Positions 26,266-34,757 of a DNA stretch of 64,000 nucleotides are shown here, one piece after another. The notes beneath the pieces were generated by a model that searched no databases, was not told the origin of the DNA, and saw nothing but the letters and a program-made list of their open reading frames with translations. The position numbers and the translations under genes were made by a program. How positions within the stretch are numbered: the first letter of the stretch is position 1; the number at the start of each line of letters is the position of its first letter. The stretch is from Roseiarcus sp963721905 (GTDB taxonomy: Bacteria > Pseudomonadota > Alphaproteobacteria > Rhizobiales > Beijerinckiaceae), in contig CAVRMF010000026.1 of the NCBI GenBank assembly GCA_963721905.1, positions 47,758 to 111,757 on the forward strand, given 5' to 3'.

Positions 26266-26574
26266 ATGGGAGACCGGGACACGCGGACAACGCCAGCAGG
26301 ATTTGATGGCCAAGGCTCGATCTTCCGAACCTATGGTCAGGGCGCCGCCGCCGAGCTTGTCGCAATGGGCGCGATTCTGGCGGCCGACAATTTCGGGCTG
26401 CCGGTTTCGACCACGCATGTCCTGTCGTCAGGAGTTGCCGGCACGATGGCCGCGAACGGCTCGGGAGTGCAATCCGGGACGCTGCGCAACATCGTCCTCG
26501 CCTCGATCTTGACCTTGCCTTGCGCGATCGCCCTCTCCGCCTCCCTGTACTGGTTTTTCCTGCACCTCTTGTGA
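26266..26574 (+). pseudogene. Inorganic phosphate transporter PitA, C-terminal remnant
   Basis: The last 100 or so residues of a PiT-family phosphate permease: YGQGAAAELVAMGAILAADN, then GLPVSTTHVLSSGVAGTMAA and a final membrane segment ending LYWFFLHLL. The diagnostic PVSTTHVLSSGVAG signature is intact. The N-terminal three quarters of the protein, including the first PiT repeat, is absent. The bases before it (about 26158-26265) have no recognisable coding content. A functional copy would have to lie elsewhere. Confidence 0.75.
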
Positions 26575-26594
26575 GCGCGAGACGACCGCCGCTC

Positions 26595-27398
26595 TCAGCC
26601 CGTCGTCTCGGCGCTGTAGCGGGCGATGAGGCCGGTGCGGATGGCCGTGCGATAGACCGACATGAAGAAGAGGCACGCAAGCACGAGATAGACCATCGCC
26701 AGCCCGCCGCCGAAGACCAGTCGATCCCACGGCGCGGGCTTGCCGACAACCACCGCGCGCATGCCTTCAAACACATAGGACGGCGGCAGGAGAGCGGCGA
26801 TCGCCTGCATCCATCCGGGTAGGATCGTCAACGGATAGAAGACTCCGGCGAAAGGCGAAATGATCATCGGGATCGGCCAGATGAGCCATTCCGAAGCCGG
26901 CCCGAGACGCAGCACCAGCGCCGCCGCGGTGACCCCGAACGCGATGCCGGTCAGAAACAGCACCGCCAAAAAAGGCGCCAGAGCCAGGCCGTAGGACAAA
27001 AACGAGAGGCCGAAGGCGACGCGAGCAAACGTCACCATCACAATGAGGCTGACCGCGCTCGAGCCTACAGCGGCGAGGATGAGGCCGGACAGATATTCGG
27101 ACATGCGAAGCGGCGTGGCGAAGTAATTGAGGAAGTTCCGCGACCAGACGTCTTCGAAGAGCGCCATGGTCACGCCCTGCATCACCCGGGTCAGAAAGTC
27201 CCAGAGCAGCACCGCCCCGAGCAGCGCCGCTACGAAATTGACCTCAGCGCGCGCCACCGAGTTCAGATAGCGGGTGAGGAACCCCCAGAGCAGAATGTCG
27301 ACCACGACCCAGACGAAGATCGGGAACACGCGCTGCGGGCTGCCGCGATAGAGATAGAGAATCCGCAGCACGATCGCCGCGACGCGCGAGCGGCTCAT
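26595..27398 (-). CDS. ABC-2 type transporter permease
   Basis: A 267-residue inner-membrane protein with about six membrane segments. It contains the ABC-2 family element WLIWPIPMIISPFAGVFYPL near the last third. Its ATG overlaps the stop of the ATPase gene (ATGA), so the two form one exporter. Resemblance is to NodJ/DrrB-type drug or polysaccharide exporters; the cargo is unknown. Confidence 0.85.
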   Translation of the reverse strand: MSRSRVAAIVLRILYLYRGSPQRVFPIFVWVVVDILLWGFLTRYLNSVARAEVNFVAALLGAVLLWDFLTRVMQGVTMALFEDVWSRNFLNYFATPLRMSEYLSGLILAAVGSSAVSLIVMVTFARVAFGLSFLSYGLALAPFLAVLFLTGIAFGVTAAALVLRLGPASEWLIWPIPMIISPFAGVFYPLTILPGWMQAIAALLPPSYVFEGMRAVVVGKPAPWDRLVFGGGLAMVYLVLACLFFMSVYRTAIRTGLIARYSAETTG

Positions 27399-28153
27399 CG
27401 GCCGCGCCCCTCGTCGAGCGTCTCGTGCGCGACCGAGACGAAGAGATCGTCGAGCGTATCCGCGCCGTGCAACTGCGGCAGCGTCTTCGGATCGCCTTCA
27501 AGCACGATCCGCCCATGCGACAGGAAGAGCACCCGGTCGCAGACCGCCTCGACCTCGACCATATTGTGGCTCGTCCACAACACCCCGCAACGCCCGCTCT
27601 CGACCATGCCGGCGATGCCGGCGCGGATGTCGCGCGCGGCGGAGGGGTCGATCGAGGCGGTCGGCTCGTCGAGCAGCAGGAGCCTCGGGCGGTTCAGCAT
27701 CGCCTTGGCGAGGCTGAGTCGCGTCTGCTCGCCGGACGACAGAACCCCAGCCTTGGTCCGGCGGAATTTCGAAAGGTCATAGGTCGCTAACACCTTTTCG
27801 ATCCGCTCCGAGAGCTTCTCGACCGCATAGATCATGCCGAACACGCGCAGATTCTGTTCGACGGTGAGATTGCCCGGAAGCGGCGCATAAACAGCGGCGA
27901 AATTGGTGCTGGAGAGCGCCGCGCTGCGGTCGGCGCGCAAATCGACGCCCTGAATGGCGATGCGGCCGGCAGTCGGCTCGAGCACGCCGAGGATCATGTT
28001 GATCGTCGTCGTCTTGCCGGCGCCGTTGGGACCAAGGAGCCCAACGATCTCGCCCGCCGACACCTGGAAGGACACATCGTCCACCGCCTTGAGCGTCCCG
28101 AAGGACTTGGCGAGGCGCTCGACCGAAAGGACGGGGGGCGAAGGTGGACTCAT
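27395..28153 (-). CDS. ABC-2 type transporter ATP-binding protein
   Basis: A 252-residue ATPase with Walker A GPNGAGKTTT near residue 40, signature LSSGEQTRLSLAKAM, Walker B LLLLDEPTASID and switch His in WTSHNMVEVEAV. It is of the CcmA/NodI group that pairs with ABC-2 permeases, and the downstream gene is such a permease, overlapping by four bases. The signature reads LSSGE rather than LSGGQ, which is common in this group. Confidence 0.88.
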   Translation of the reverse strand: MSPPSPPVLSVERLAKSFGTLKAVDDVSFQVSAGEIVGLLGPNGAGKTTTINMILGVLEPTAGRIAIQGVDLRADRSAALSSTNFAAVYAPLPGNLTVEQNLRVFGMIYAVEKLSERIEKVLATYDLSKFRRTKAGVLSSGEQTRLSLAKAMLNRPRLLLLDEPTASIDPSAARDIRAGIAGMVESGRCGVLWTSHNMVEVEAVCDRVLFLSHGRIVLEGDPKTLPQLHGADTLDDLFVSVAHETLDEGRGR

Positions 28154-28315
28154 CGGCCGCTCGTATCAGACCGGGCGGCGCCCGCGTCAAGGCGCGCTGC
28201 CGCGGCCGGCTCTCCAGCCTATGGCAGCCAGGTCCTTTCGAGCCTTCAGGTCGCCCGCGGGCGCGACAGCAAGCTTCGATCGCCTGCTGCGCCCGCTTTC
28301 CAGCTTTTCGTCGTT

Positions 28316-28684
28316 TCAAGCGCTCTGCTGGGGGACCTTGTCGAGAAAGCCGATGACTTCCTTGATCTTGCCCTCCGCCAGAACGACGACGTCGCTCCCT
28401 TCGATCGGCGCTTCGCCCGATTCGGGCCCGAGCGACCAAGCGAGCCGAACGATGTCGCCATAGCCGGTCGCGGGTTGTTTCAGAGCGAAGCGGAACGCGG
28501 GAAAGCGCGTTTGAACGCCCGCAATCATCGAATCGATCGCGTCAAAGCCTTCGGCATGAGCAATCGGGTCCCGATAAACCGCCGATCGGGCCCACTGGGC
28601 GGACAAAGCATCCCTTCGCGCCACAGGATTCTTCTCATTCCAGGCGGCGATGTAACGCTCGGCGACAGTGATGGCTTGCGACAT
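28316..28684 (-). CDS. SnoaL/NTF2-like domain protein
   Basis: A 122-residue protein of the NTF2-like fold: AERYIAAWNEKNPVARRDAL at the start, then AVYRDPIAHAEGFDAIDSMI. ATG 28684 is preceded by GGAGG at a spacing of five bases. Such proteins bind or isomerise small molecules; the ligand is unknown. It is divergent from the XRE regulator, which probably controls it through the palindromes between the two genes. Confidence 0.8.
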   Translation of the reverse strand: MSQAITVAERYIAAWNEKNPVARRDALSAQWARSAVYRDPIAHAEGFDAIDSMIAGVQTRFPAFRFALKQPATGYGDIVRLAWSLGPESGEAPIEGSDVVVLAEGKIKEVIGFLDKVPQQSA

Positions 28685-28762
28685 GGGAACCTCCGTTCCG
28701 ACCGCTGAATTGCGGTCCGCACCGAGCTTGGCCGATCGCAAGCCCGCCCGCGATTGCTTAAG

Positions 28763-28808
28763 AGGTAATTTGGGCATGGATTTATCGCCTGGGTATTACC
28801 TGCCAGGT
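28763..28808. promoter_or_regulatory. Candidate operator between the SnoaL-like and XRE genes
   Basis: The perfect palindrome ACCTGCCAGGT lies at 28798-28808. A longer inverted pair, AGGTAAT (28763-28769) and ATTACCT (28795-28801), overlaps it. This arrangement, in the region between divergent genes, suits autoregulation by the helix-turn-helix protein encoded just downstream. Confidence 0.5.
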
Positions 28809-28846
28809 CATTGACCGAGAGCCACAAGGCCTCGACAACAGGCCGC

Positions 28847-29659
28847 ATGCAGAATGGCGCCGCCGATGTTGGCCGAATGTTTCGCTCCTGGCGCGAACGC
28901 CGGCGCGTCAGCCAGCTTGATCTCGCGACCGAAGCGCGCATTTCGCAAAAGCACATCAGCTTCATCGAAAGCGGGCGGGCTTCGCCGTCACGCGACATGG
29001 TGCTCCACCTCGCGGATTCGCTGGACATTCCACTGCGCGAAAGGAACGCGCTGCTCCTGGCGGCCGGCTTCGCCCCGATCTTTCGCCACCGCCCGTTGGA
29101 CGATCCGGCCCTTGCCCGCGCGCGCGGGAGCCTCGAACGGTTGCTCAAGGCGCACGAGCCGTTTCCCGCTCTCCTGGTCGATCGCAATTGGGATGTCGTA
29201 TCGGCCAACGCTGCGGTCCCGCCGATGCTGGCCGGCGTCGATCCGGAGCTTCTGAAACCGCCGCAGAACGCCATGCGATTGAGCCTGCATCCGCGAGGCC
29301 TCGCGCCGTTGATCGTCAACCTTGCGGAATGGCGCGAGCACTTGCTCGAACGCCTGCGCCGCGAACTGAGAATCTGGCACGACGACCGCACCCGGGCCGT
29401 GCTCGCAGAGGTCGAGGCCTATCCCGCGAAACGAGCGGTGCGCGACGACCATGAGACCCTGCCCGCTCAGGACGACGTCGCGATTCCGCTCAAATTGCGC
29501 ACCCAGCACGGCGTTCTATCGTTCATCAGCGCGGTGACGACGTTCGGGACAGCGGTCGACATCACCCTTTCCGAGATCTCCATGGAAGCGTTCTACCCTG
29601 CCGACGACGCGACCTCGCGCGTGATGAGTTCGCTCGTCGGCGGACCGCGAATTCCGTGA
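28847..29659 (+). CDS. XRE-family regulator with MmyB-like ligand-binding domain
   Basis: A protein of about 270 residues. An N-terminal Cro/CI-type HTH (RRVSQLDLATEARISQKHIS, then FIESGRASPSRDMVLHLAD) is followed by the MmyB-like PAS-fold domain (FPALLVDRNWDVVSANAAV). This family usually controls an adjacent oxidoreductase or SnoaL gene, which fits the divergent neighbour. ATG 28847 is used; TTG 28811 in frame is an alternative but would lie against the palindrome. Confidence 0.85.
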   Translation: MQNGAADVGRMFRSWRERRRVSQLDLATEARISQKHISFIESGRASPSRDMVLHLADSLDIPLRERNALLLAAGFAPIFRHRPLDDPALARARGSLERLLKAHEPFPALLVDRNWDVVSANAAVPPMLAGVDPELLKPPQNAMRLSLHPRGLAPLIVNLAEWREHLLERLRRELRIWHDDRTRAVLAEVEAYPAKRAVRDDHETLPAQDDVAIPLKLRTQHGVLSFISAVTTFGTAVDITLSEISMEAFYPADDATSRVMSSLVGGPRIP

Positions 29660-29701
29660 CCGCAGCTGCTTGGCGCCGCAGCTCGCCGGCGACCGGAAGG
29701 A

Positions 29702-30907
29702 CTAGAACCCCGTATCGAGCGTGAACAGGTCCTGCGGCGTCCCGACCCCGCGCAGCGCATAGCGGCCGACGGACGCGAAGCGCCGCCGCTCTAATGCAAC
29801 CGATTCCGCAAAAGCCGACGAGATGAGGATCGGCTGGTCCACCGTACGGCACATCGCCGCGATGCGCGAGACTTCATTGACCGCCGGGCCGACGACGGTG
29901 AAGTCGAGCCGCTCCTTGCTGCCGATGTTGCCGTAGAATACGACGCCGAGATGAAGGCCGAGATACATCTCGGTCGTGGGAAGCCCCTCGGCCGCGCGTC
30001 GCGCGTTGAGCGCCGCGACCGCCTCGCGGGCTTCCTTTGCCGCGTCGAGTGCGGCGGCGCAAGCGCGGGCGCGATCCTCGGCCGGGAAGATCGCCAGCAC
30101 CCCGTCTCCGATGAGCTTCAAAACGTCGCCCGAGTGCTCGTGAATGGCCGAGACGATCGCGTCGGCGTAATCGTTGAGCAGGGGGATGATCTGCTCGGGC
30201 GGAGACGTGTCGGAGATGCGGGTATAGTTGCGCAGGTCGCTGAACCACAGGACGGCCTTGATGCGGTCCGCGACGCCGCGCGAGATGCGCCCCTGGAGGA
30301 CACGCCGGCCCGCGTCGCGTCCGAGATAGGTCTCGACCAGCGTCTCGGCGACGCGCGCCAGCGACACCGACTTGATCGCGAGCCCGAGGAACGGCGTCAG
30401 CCGCTTGAGGGCCGCGATTTCCTCATCGGTGAAGCCCGCCGTCCGATCGGTCATCCATGAGGAATAGAAGCTGTCCATCTCGCCGATCGCCCCGTCTGCG
30501 GCGAAGCGGTTGAGGATCGCCACGAAATCCGTGATCGCGGCCGCGCGCAAGTCGGCAAACATCGGGAACTCGAGTTCTCCCTCGACCGCGATGGTCCGCC
30601 GCAGCAGCGAATCTCCATCTTCCAGCATTCGAAACCACGGGCTGGCGCGCCAGCGCTCGGCCGCCTCTCCTTCGTTGGTGCGTCCGTATTCGGTAAGCGT
30701 CGCCTCCGGTTTCTCACGGTCCCAGCGGAAAGCTCGCCCCTCATGGATGGGATGAAGCGTGTCGATGAACACGATTACGCGCGTAAGCGGCAGCCCCGCA
30801 GCGACCGCGCGCTGGCAGAATCCTTCAACGAGGACGGTTTCCGGCCGCCCTTCGAGCCCGAGCTTGACGAGCCAGCTCGCCAGCTTGGCAATCTCCGCCT
30901 CTGTCAT
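29702..30907 (-). CDS. Adenylate/guanylate cyclase domain protein
   Basis: A protein of about 401 residues with a GAF-like N-terminal region and a C-terminal class III cyclase domain. The catalytic part shows LWFSDLRNYTRISD (first metal-binding Asp region), VLKLIGDGVLAIFP (second metal Asp), LGLHLGVVFYGNIGS and DFTVVGPAVNEVSRIAAM. It is cytosolic with no membrane segment. It is of the group common in Hyphomicrobiales and probably makes cAMP, for which the two CNB-domain proteins in this window could be sinks. ATG 30907 is chosen over upstream in-frame starts. Confidence 0.85.
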   Translation of the reverse strand: MTEAEIAKLASWLVKLGLEGRPETVLVEGFCQRAVAAGLPLTRVIVFIDTLHPIHEGRAFRWDREKPEATLTEYGRTNEGEAAERWRASPWFRMLEDGDSLLRRTIAVEGELEFPMFADLRAAAITDFVAILNRFAADGAIGEMDSFYSSWMTDRTAGFTDEEIAALKRLTPFLGLAIKSVSLARVAETLVETYLGRDAGRRVLQGRISRGVADRIKAVLWFSDLRNYTRISDTSPPEQIIPLLNDYADAIVSAIHEHSGDVLKLIGDGVLAIFPAEDRARACAAALDAAKEAREAVAALNARRAAEGLPTTEMYLGLHLGVVFYGNIGSKERLDFTVVGPAVNEVSRIAAMCRTVDQPILISSAFAESVALERRRFASVGRYALRGVGTPQDLFTLDTGF

Positions 30908-31059
30908 GGCCCCGATCATAATGCGCTTCAGCCGCTTCGGCCACATCGGCGGGCCCACATCGAGCTCCGCCGCGGGAATGTGTTGGCTGGACCGGGCGGG
31001 CCTGCTACCAGATGTGAAACGCCTTTCAAAGCGGCGGCGCCAAAGACGGGAGGATTGAA

Positions 31060-32007
31060 GTGAGCAAGATCGCTCTCGTCGGGCTTGGGCTCGTCGGCCG
31101 CGCCTGGGCGATCAGCTTCGCCCGCGCCGGCCACGAAGTCGCGCTCTGGGACGAGCGCCCCGAGGCGATCGGCGAGACGCTGACTTTCGCCAACAAGGTC
31201 CTGCCAGAACTCGACGCTCGAGGCCTGCTCGACGGCGAAGCCGCGCTCAGCGTTCGCGGTCGCCTTCGCCGCGCCGGCTCGCTCGAGGAAGCGCTCGAGG
31301 GCGCCGTCCATGTCCAGGAAAGCGCGCCCGAGGACGTCGAGGCGAAGCGCAAGATCTTCGCCCGGCTCGACCGCGCCGCCGAGACCGAAACGGTTCTCGC
31401 GAGCTCGACCTCGGCGATCCTGCCCTCGCTCTTCACCGAGGCGCTCAAGGGCCGCGCGCGCTGCCTCGTCGCCCATCCGATTAACCCGCCCTATCTCATT
31501 CCAGCCGTCGAGGTCGTCCCCTCGCGGTGGACTGATGCGAGCGTCGTCGAGCGCACGACCGCGCTCTTCCGCGCGGCGGGACACATGCCGATCGCGATGA
31601 CGCGCGAGATCGACGGTTTCGTCGTCAACCGCCTGCAGGGCGCGCTGCTCGAGGAAGCCTTCCGCCTCGTCGCCGAGGGCCTTGCGACGACCGAGGATGT
31701 CGACGTCGCGCTGCGGGAGGGCCTGGCGCTGCGCTGGTCGTTCATGGGGCCGTTCGAGACGATCGAACTCAACGCCCCGGGCGGCGTTCGCGACTATGCC
31801 GAGCGCTACCAGCATATTTACGCGCGGATCTTTCCCTCGATGCAATGGCGCGCCGACTGGTCGGGCCCGATGATGGACAGGATCGAGGCGGAGCGCCGCG
31901 CCCGCCTGCCGGCCGGGCGGCTCGGCGAGCGGGCCGCGTGGCGCGACCGCCGCCTGATGGCGCTCGCGGCCCACAAGCGTTGGGCAAGCGAAGAGATCGG
32001 GGATTGA
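31060..32007 (+). CDS. 3-hydroxyacyl-CoA dehydrogenase-fold dehydrogenase (L-gulonate 3-dehydrogenase-like)
   Basis: A 315-residue NAD-dependent enzyme with the Rossmann motif KIALVGLGLVGRAWAISFA, then VQESAPEDVEAKRKIF, ASSTSAILPS and catalytic region VAHPINPPYLIPAVEVVPS. This pattern is that of lambda-crystallin/L-gulonate or carnitine dehydrogenases rather than of fatty-acid enzymes. It is the first gene of an operon ending in dgoK-dgoA, so a sugar-acid substrate is inferred. The start is GTG 31060. Confidence 0.8.
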   Translation: MSKIALVGLGLVGRAWAISFARAGHEVALWDERPEAIGETLTFANKVLPELDARGLLDGEAALSVRGRLRRAGSLEEALEGAVHVQESAPEDVEAKRKIFARLDRAAETETVLASSTSAILPSLFTEALKGRARCLVAHPINPPYLIPAVEVVPSRWTDASVVERTTALFRAAGHMPIAMTREIDGFVVNRLQGALLEEAFRLVAEGLATTEDVDVALREGLALRWSFMGPFETIELNAPGGVRDYAERYQHIYARIFPSMQWRADWSGPMMDRIEAERRARLPAGRLGERAAWRDRRLMALAAHKRWASEEIGD

Positions 32008-32014
32008 GCCGCGC

Positions 32015-32788
32015 ATGACCACTTTCACCCTCTTCGATCTCGCCGGCAAGACCGCGCTTATCACCGGCTCCTCGGCCGGGCTCGGGCTCGCGATGGCGCG
32101 GGGTCTCGCCAAGGCGGGCGCGGCGGTCGTACTCAACGGGCGCGACGGGACGAAGCTCGCAGTGACGGCGAAAGCCTTCGAGGCTGAAGGCCATCGGGTG
32201 CTGACGCGCGCGTTCGATGTTGCCGACGATGCGGCGGTTCGCGGCGCGTTCGAAAACTTCGACGCCGACGGCGTCGCCATCGACATCCTCGTCAACAACG
32301 CCGGCATCCAGTTGCGCAAGCCAATGGTTGAACTCGCGACCGATGACTGGCGGCGCGTCATCGAGACCAATCTCACCGCCGCGTTCCAGGTTGGCCGCGA
32401 GGCGGCGCGCCGAATGATCGGGCGTGGGCGGGGCGGCAAGATCATCAATATCGGCTCGCTGGCCAGCGAGCTCGCCCGCGCGACCATTGCGCCCTATACG
32501 GCCGCCAAGGGCGGAATTAAGATGCTGACGCGCTCGATGGCGGCCGAATGGGCTCAGCACAACATCCAGGCCAACGCGATCGGGCCGGGCTACATCGTCA
32601 CCGAGATGAACAGGGCGCTGCTCGACGATCCGAAGTTCGACGCCTGGGTCAAGGGCCGAACGCCGTCCGGACGCTGGGGCCGGCCCGAGGATCTCGTCGG
32701 CGTGACGGTCTTCCTGGCGTCGGCCGCCTCGGATTACGTCAACGGGCAGATCGTCTATGTCGACGGCGGCCTGCTCGCGGTCCTCTAG
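32015..32788 (+). CDS. SDR oxidoreductase (gluconate 5-dehydrogenase-like)
   Basis: A 257-residue short-chain dehydrogenase with cofactor motif ALITGSSAGLGLAMARGLA, NNAGIQ, catalytic Ser in NIGSLASELAR and the YTAAKGG tyrosine/lysine pair. The C-terminal SDYVNGQIVYVDGGLLAVL and overall similarity point to gluconate 5-dehydrogenase (IdnO/Ga5DH). It starts 7 bases after the preceding gene and is followed 16 bases later by dgoK. Confidence 0.87.
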   Translation: MTTFTLFDLAGKTALITGSSAGLGLAMARGLAKAGAAVVLNGRDGTKLAVTAKAFEAEGHRVLTRAFDVADDAAVRGAFENFDADGVAIDILVNNAGIQLRKPMVELATDDWRRVIETNLTAAFQVGREAARRMIGRGRGGKIINIGSLASELARATIAPYTAAKGGIKMLTRSMAAEWAQHNIQANAIGPGYIVTEMNRALLDDPKFDAWVKGRTPSGRWGRPEDLVGVTVFLASAASDYVNGQIVYVDGGLLAVL

Positions 32789-32804
32789 CGCAGCGAGACT
32801 TCTT

Positions 32805-33735
32805 TTGGCCGAGCACGCGCCCGCCGTCATCGCCCTCGATTGGGGATCGTCCAGCTTCCGCGCCTATCTCATGTCGCGCGAGGGCGACGTTCTCGATGAG
32901 ATCGAATTCGGCGGACGGCGTCTCGACCATCGCGCCCCACGCCTTCCCCGCCACGCTCGAGCGCCTTGCCGGCGGCTGGTTCTTCGCTCATCCGAGGCTG
33001 CCGATCATCGCCTCGGGCATGGTCGGGAGCCGGCACGGCTGGCGCGAGGCGCCTTACGTTCGCTGCCCCGCTGAGCCGCGCGACATCGCCGCCAATCTGA
33101 TCGCCGTGGGAGCGGGCGAAAAACAGGTTCATCTCGCGCCGGGCCTCGCCTACGAGGACGAAAACGGGCAGCCCGACGTGATGCGCGGCGAGGAAGTCGA
33201 GATTCTCGGCATCGCCAGCTCCGGCGGGCGCCTGATCGTGCTGCCCGGCTCGCATTCGAAATGGGCGATCGTCGATCGGGGGCGCATTCTGAGCTTCAAG
33301 ACCTTCGTGACCGGGGAGCTCTTCGCTGCGGTCAAGGACCACACGCTCGCCGGCGCCTTCGCCCGCGTGGCGAGGCCGAAATCGCCGGGCGCCGCCTTTC
33401 AGCGCGGCGCGACGCAAGGCGCCGCCGCCGCCCGGGGCGAAAAGAACGCCGGCCTGCTTGGCGCCCTCTTCGGCGTGCGCAGCCTGCCGCTGATGGGCAA
33501 GCTCGCCGAGGACGACGCTGGCGACTATCTGTCGGGGCTCCTCATCGGCGCGGAAATCGTCGAAGCGCGACGCCTTTTCGCCGACGGGACGCCGCATGTT
33601 GCAGGCGCGGAGGCGCTGGTCCGCCGTTACCTCGCGGCCTTCGACGCGCTCGGCGTCAAGGCCATCGCCGCCCCGCCGCGCGCGGCGGCGCGCGGGCTCC
33701 ATCTCATCGCGCGCGAAGCAGGCCTCATCCGATGA
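32805..33735 (+). pseudogene. dgoK: 2-dehydro-3-deoxygalactonokinase, single-base frameshift
   Basis: This sugar-acid kinase phosphorylates 2-keto-3-deoxy-galactonate. The N-terminal phosphate motif VIALDWGSSSFRAYLM is in one frame. The rest (ADGVSTIAPHAFPATLERL through GSHSKWAIVDRGRI, TFVTGELFAAV and GDYLSGLLIGAEI) is in the next frame. Removing one T from GAATTC at 32904-32909 joins them into about 309 residues, the family length. The start is probably TTG 32805. Its TGA overlaps the ATG of dgoA. Confidence 0.85.
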
Positions 33736-34346
33736 TTTCGCTGACCCCGACGCCGCTCGTCGCCATCCTGAGGGGCGTCCGGCCCGACGAGGCCGACGCG
33801 ATCGCTTCGGTCATCGTCGAAGCCGGCTTCGGCGCGGTCGAGGTTCCGCTCAATTCGCCGGACCCGTTCGTCAGCATCGGGACGATCGTCCGGGCATGGG
33901 GCGACAGGATCATCGTCGGCGCAGGGACCGTGCTCGCGGTCGATGAGGTCGAGCGCGCGGCGGGCGCCGGCGCGAAGCTCGTCGTCGCGCCCAATGCCGA
34001 CGGGGCCGTCATCGCGCGAGCGCTCGAGCTCGGCCTCGCCGCGCTGCCGGGGGTCGCGACTCCGACCGAGGCATTCCGGGCGCTCTGGCTCGGCGCCTCC
34101 GCGCTCAAGCTCTTTCCCGCCGAGGCCATGCCGTCGGAGGTCGTGAAGGCGTGGCGCTCGGTCCTGCCGAAGGCGAAGCAGCTCTTCCCCGTCGGCGGCG
34201 TCACGCCCGAACGGATCGCGCCGTACCGCAGAGCCGGCGCCGACGGCTTCGGCATCGGCTCGGCGCTCTACCGGCCCGGCGCGACGCCCTCCGAGGTTCA
34301 GCGCGCGGCGATGGCCTTTGTCGCGGCATGGCGGGAGGCTGGGTAA
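33732..34346 (+). CDS. dgoA: 2-dehydro-3-deoxy-6-phosphogalactonate aldolase
   Basis: A 204-residue class I aldolase that splits KDPGal into pyruvate and glyceraldehyde 3-phosphate. Visible are the N-terminal PLVAILRGVRPDEA with the active-site glutamate in GAVEVPLNSPD, then GAGTVL, and the Schiff-base lysine in SALKLFPAEAMP. ATG 33732 overlaps the dgoK stop by four bases. Together with the two dehydrogenases this is a complete lower pathway for a hexonate. Confidence 0.93.
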   Translation: MISLTPTPLVAILRGVRPDEADAIASVIVEAGFGAVEVPLNSPDPFVSIGTIVRAWGDRIIVGAGTVLAVDEVERAAGAGAKLVVAPNADGAVIARALELGLAALPGVATPTEAFRALWLGASALKLFPAEAMPSEVVKAWRSVLPKAKQLFPVGGVTPERIAPYRRAGADGFGIGSALYRPGATPSEVQRAAMAFVAAWREAG

Positions 34347-34757
34347 AGTCCTGCCGCAGACGATTGCGCGCTGGCGCAAGCCGCCACGAGAGTCAGTCCC
34401 GGACAGAACCGGTCGGCATCGAGAATTCGCTGCTCGCGCGGGAACGTCCGCCGGCGCGGCGAAGGCGAATGTTGCGACAATGGGCGCGGTCGTCGAAACT
34501 CGTCGTCACGTTCCACTGTCCTCCGCCGCGCGGCGACGCCCCAACCGCTGGACCTGACGCAGAAGCGGACGCCGGCGTTTACAGTGATACTACCGCAGGC
34601 CGCGCTTCATTTATTTGTCGATATTGAAGAAATCCGCTTGCAAAAAGATTTAACATAATTTTAAACTGTAAAGAAGAACGCCCAGCCGTGCTCACGGCGG
34701 CTTTCTGGAGGAACGTTCCCAGGCGATCGATCGGCAACCTATTTTGAGGAGGGTATT
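34347..34757. other. Intergenic region, no gene recognised
   Basis: A 411-base stretch. No reading frame here has recognisable features. From about 34600 to 34690 the sequence becomes AT-rich (for example AAAAAGATTTAACATAATT), consistent with the promoter of the peptidase gene. Its ribosome-binding site GAGGAGG lies just before 34758. Confidence 0.5.
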
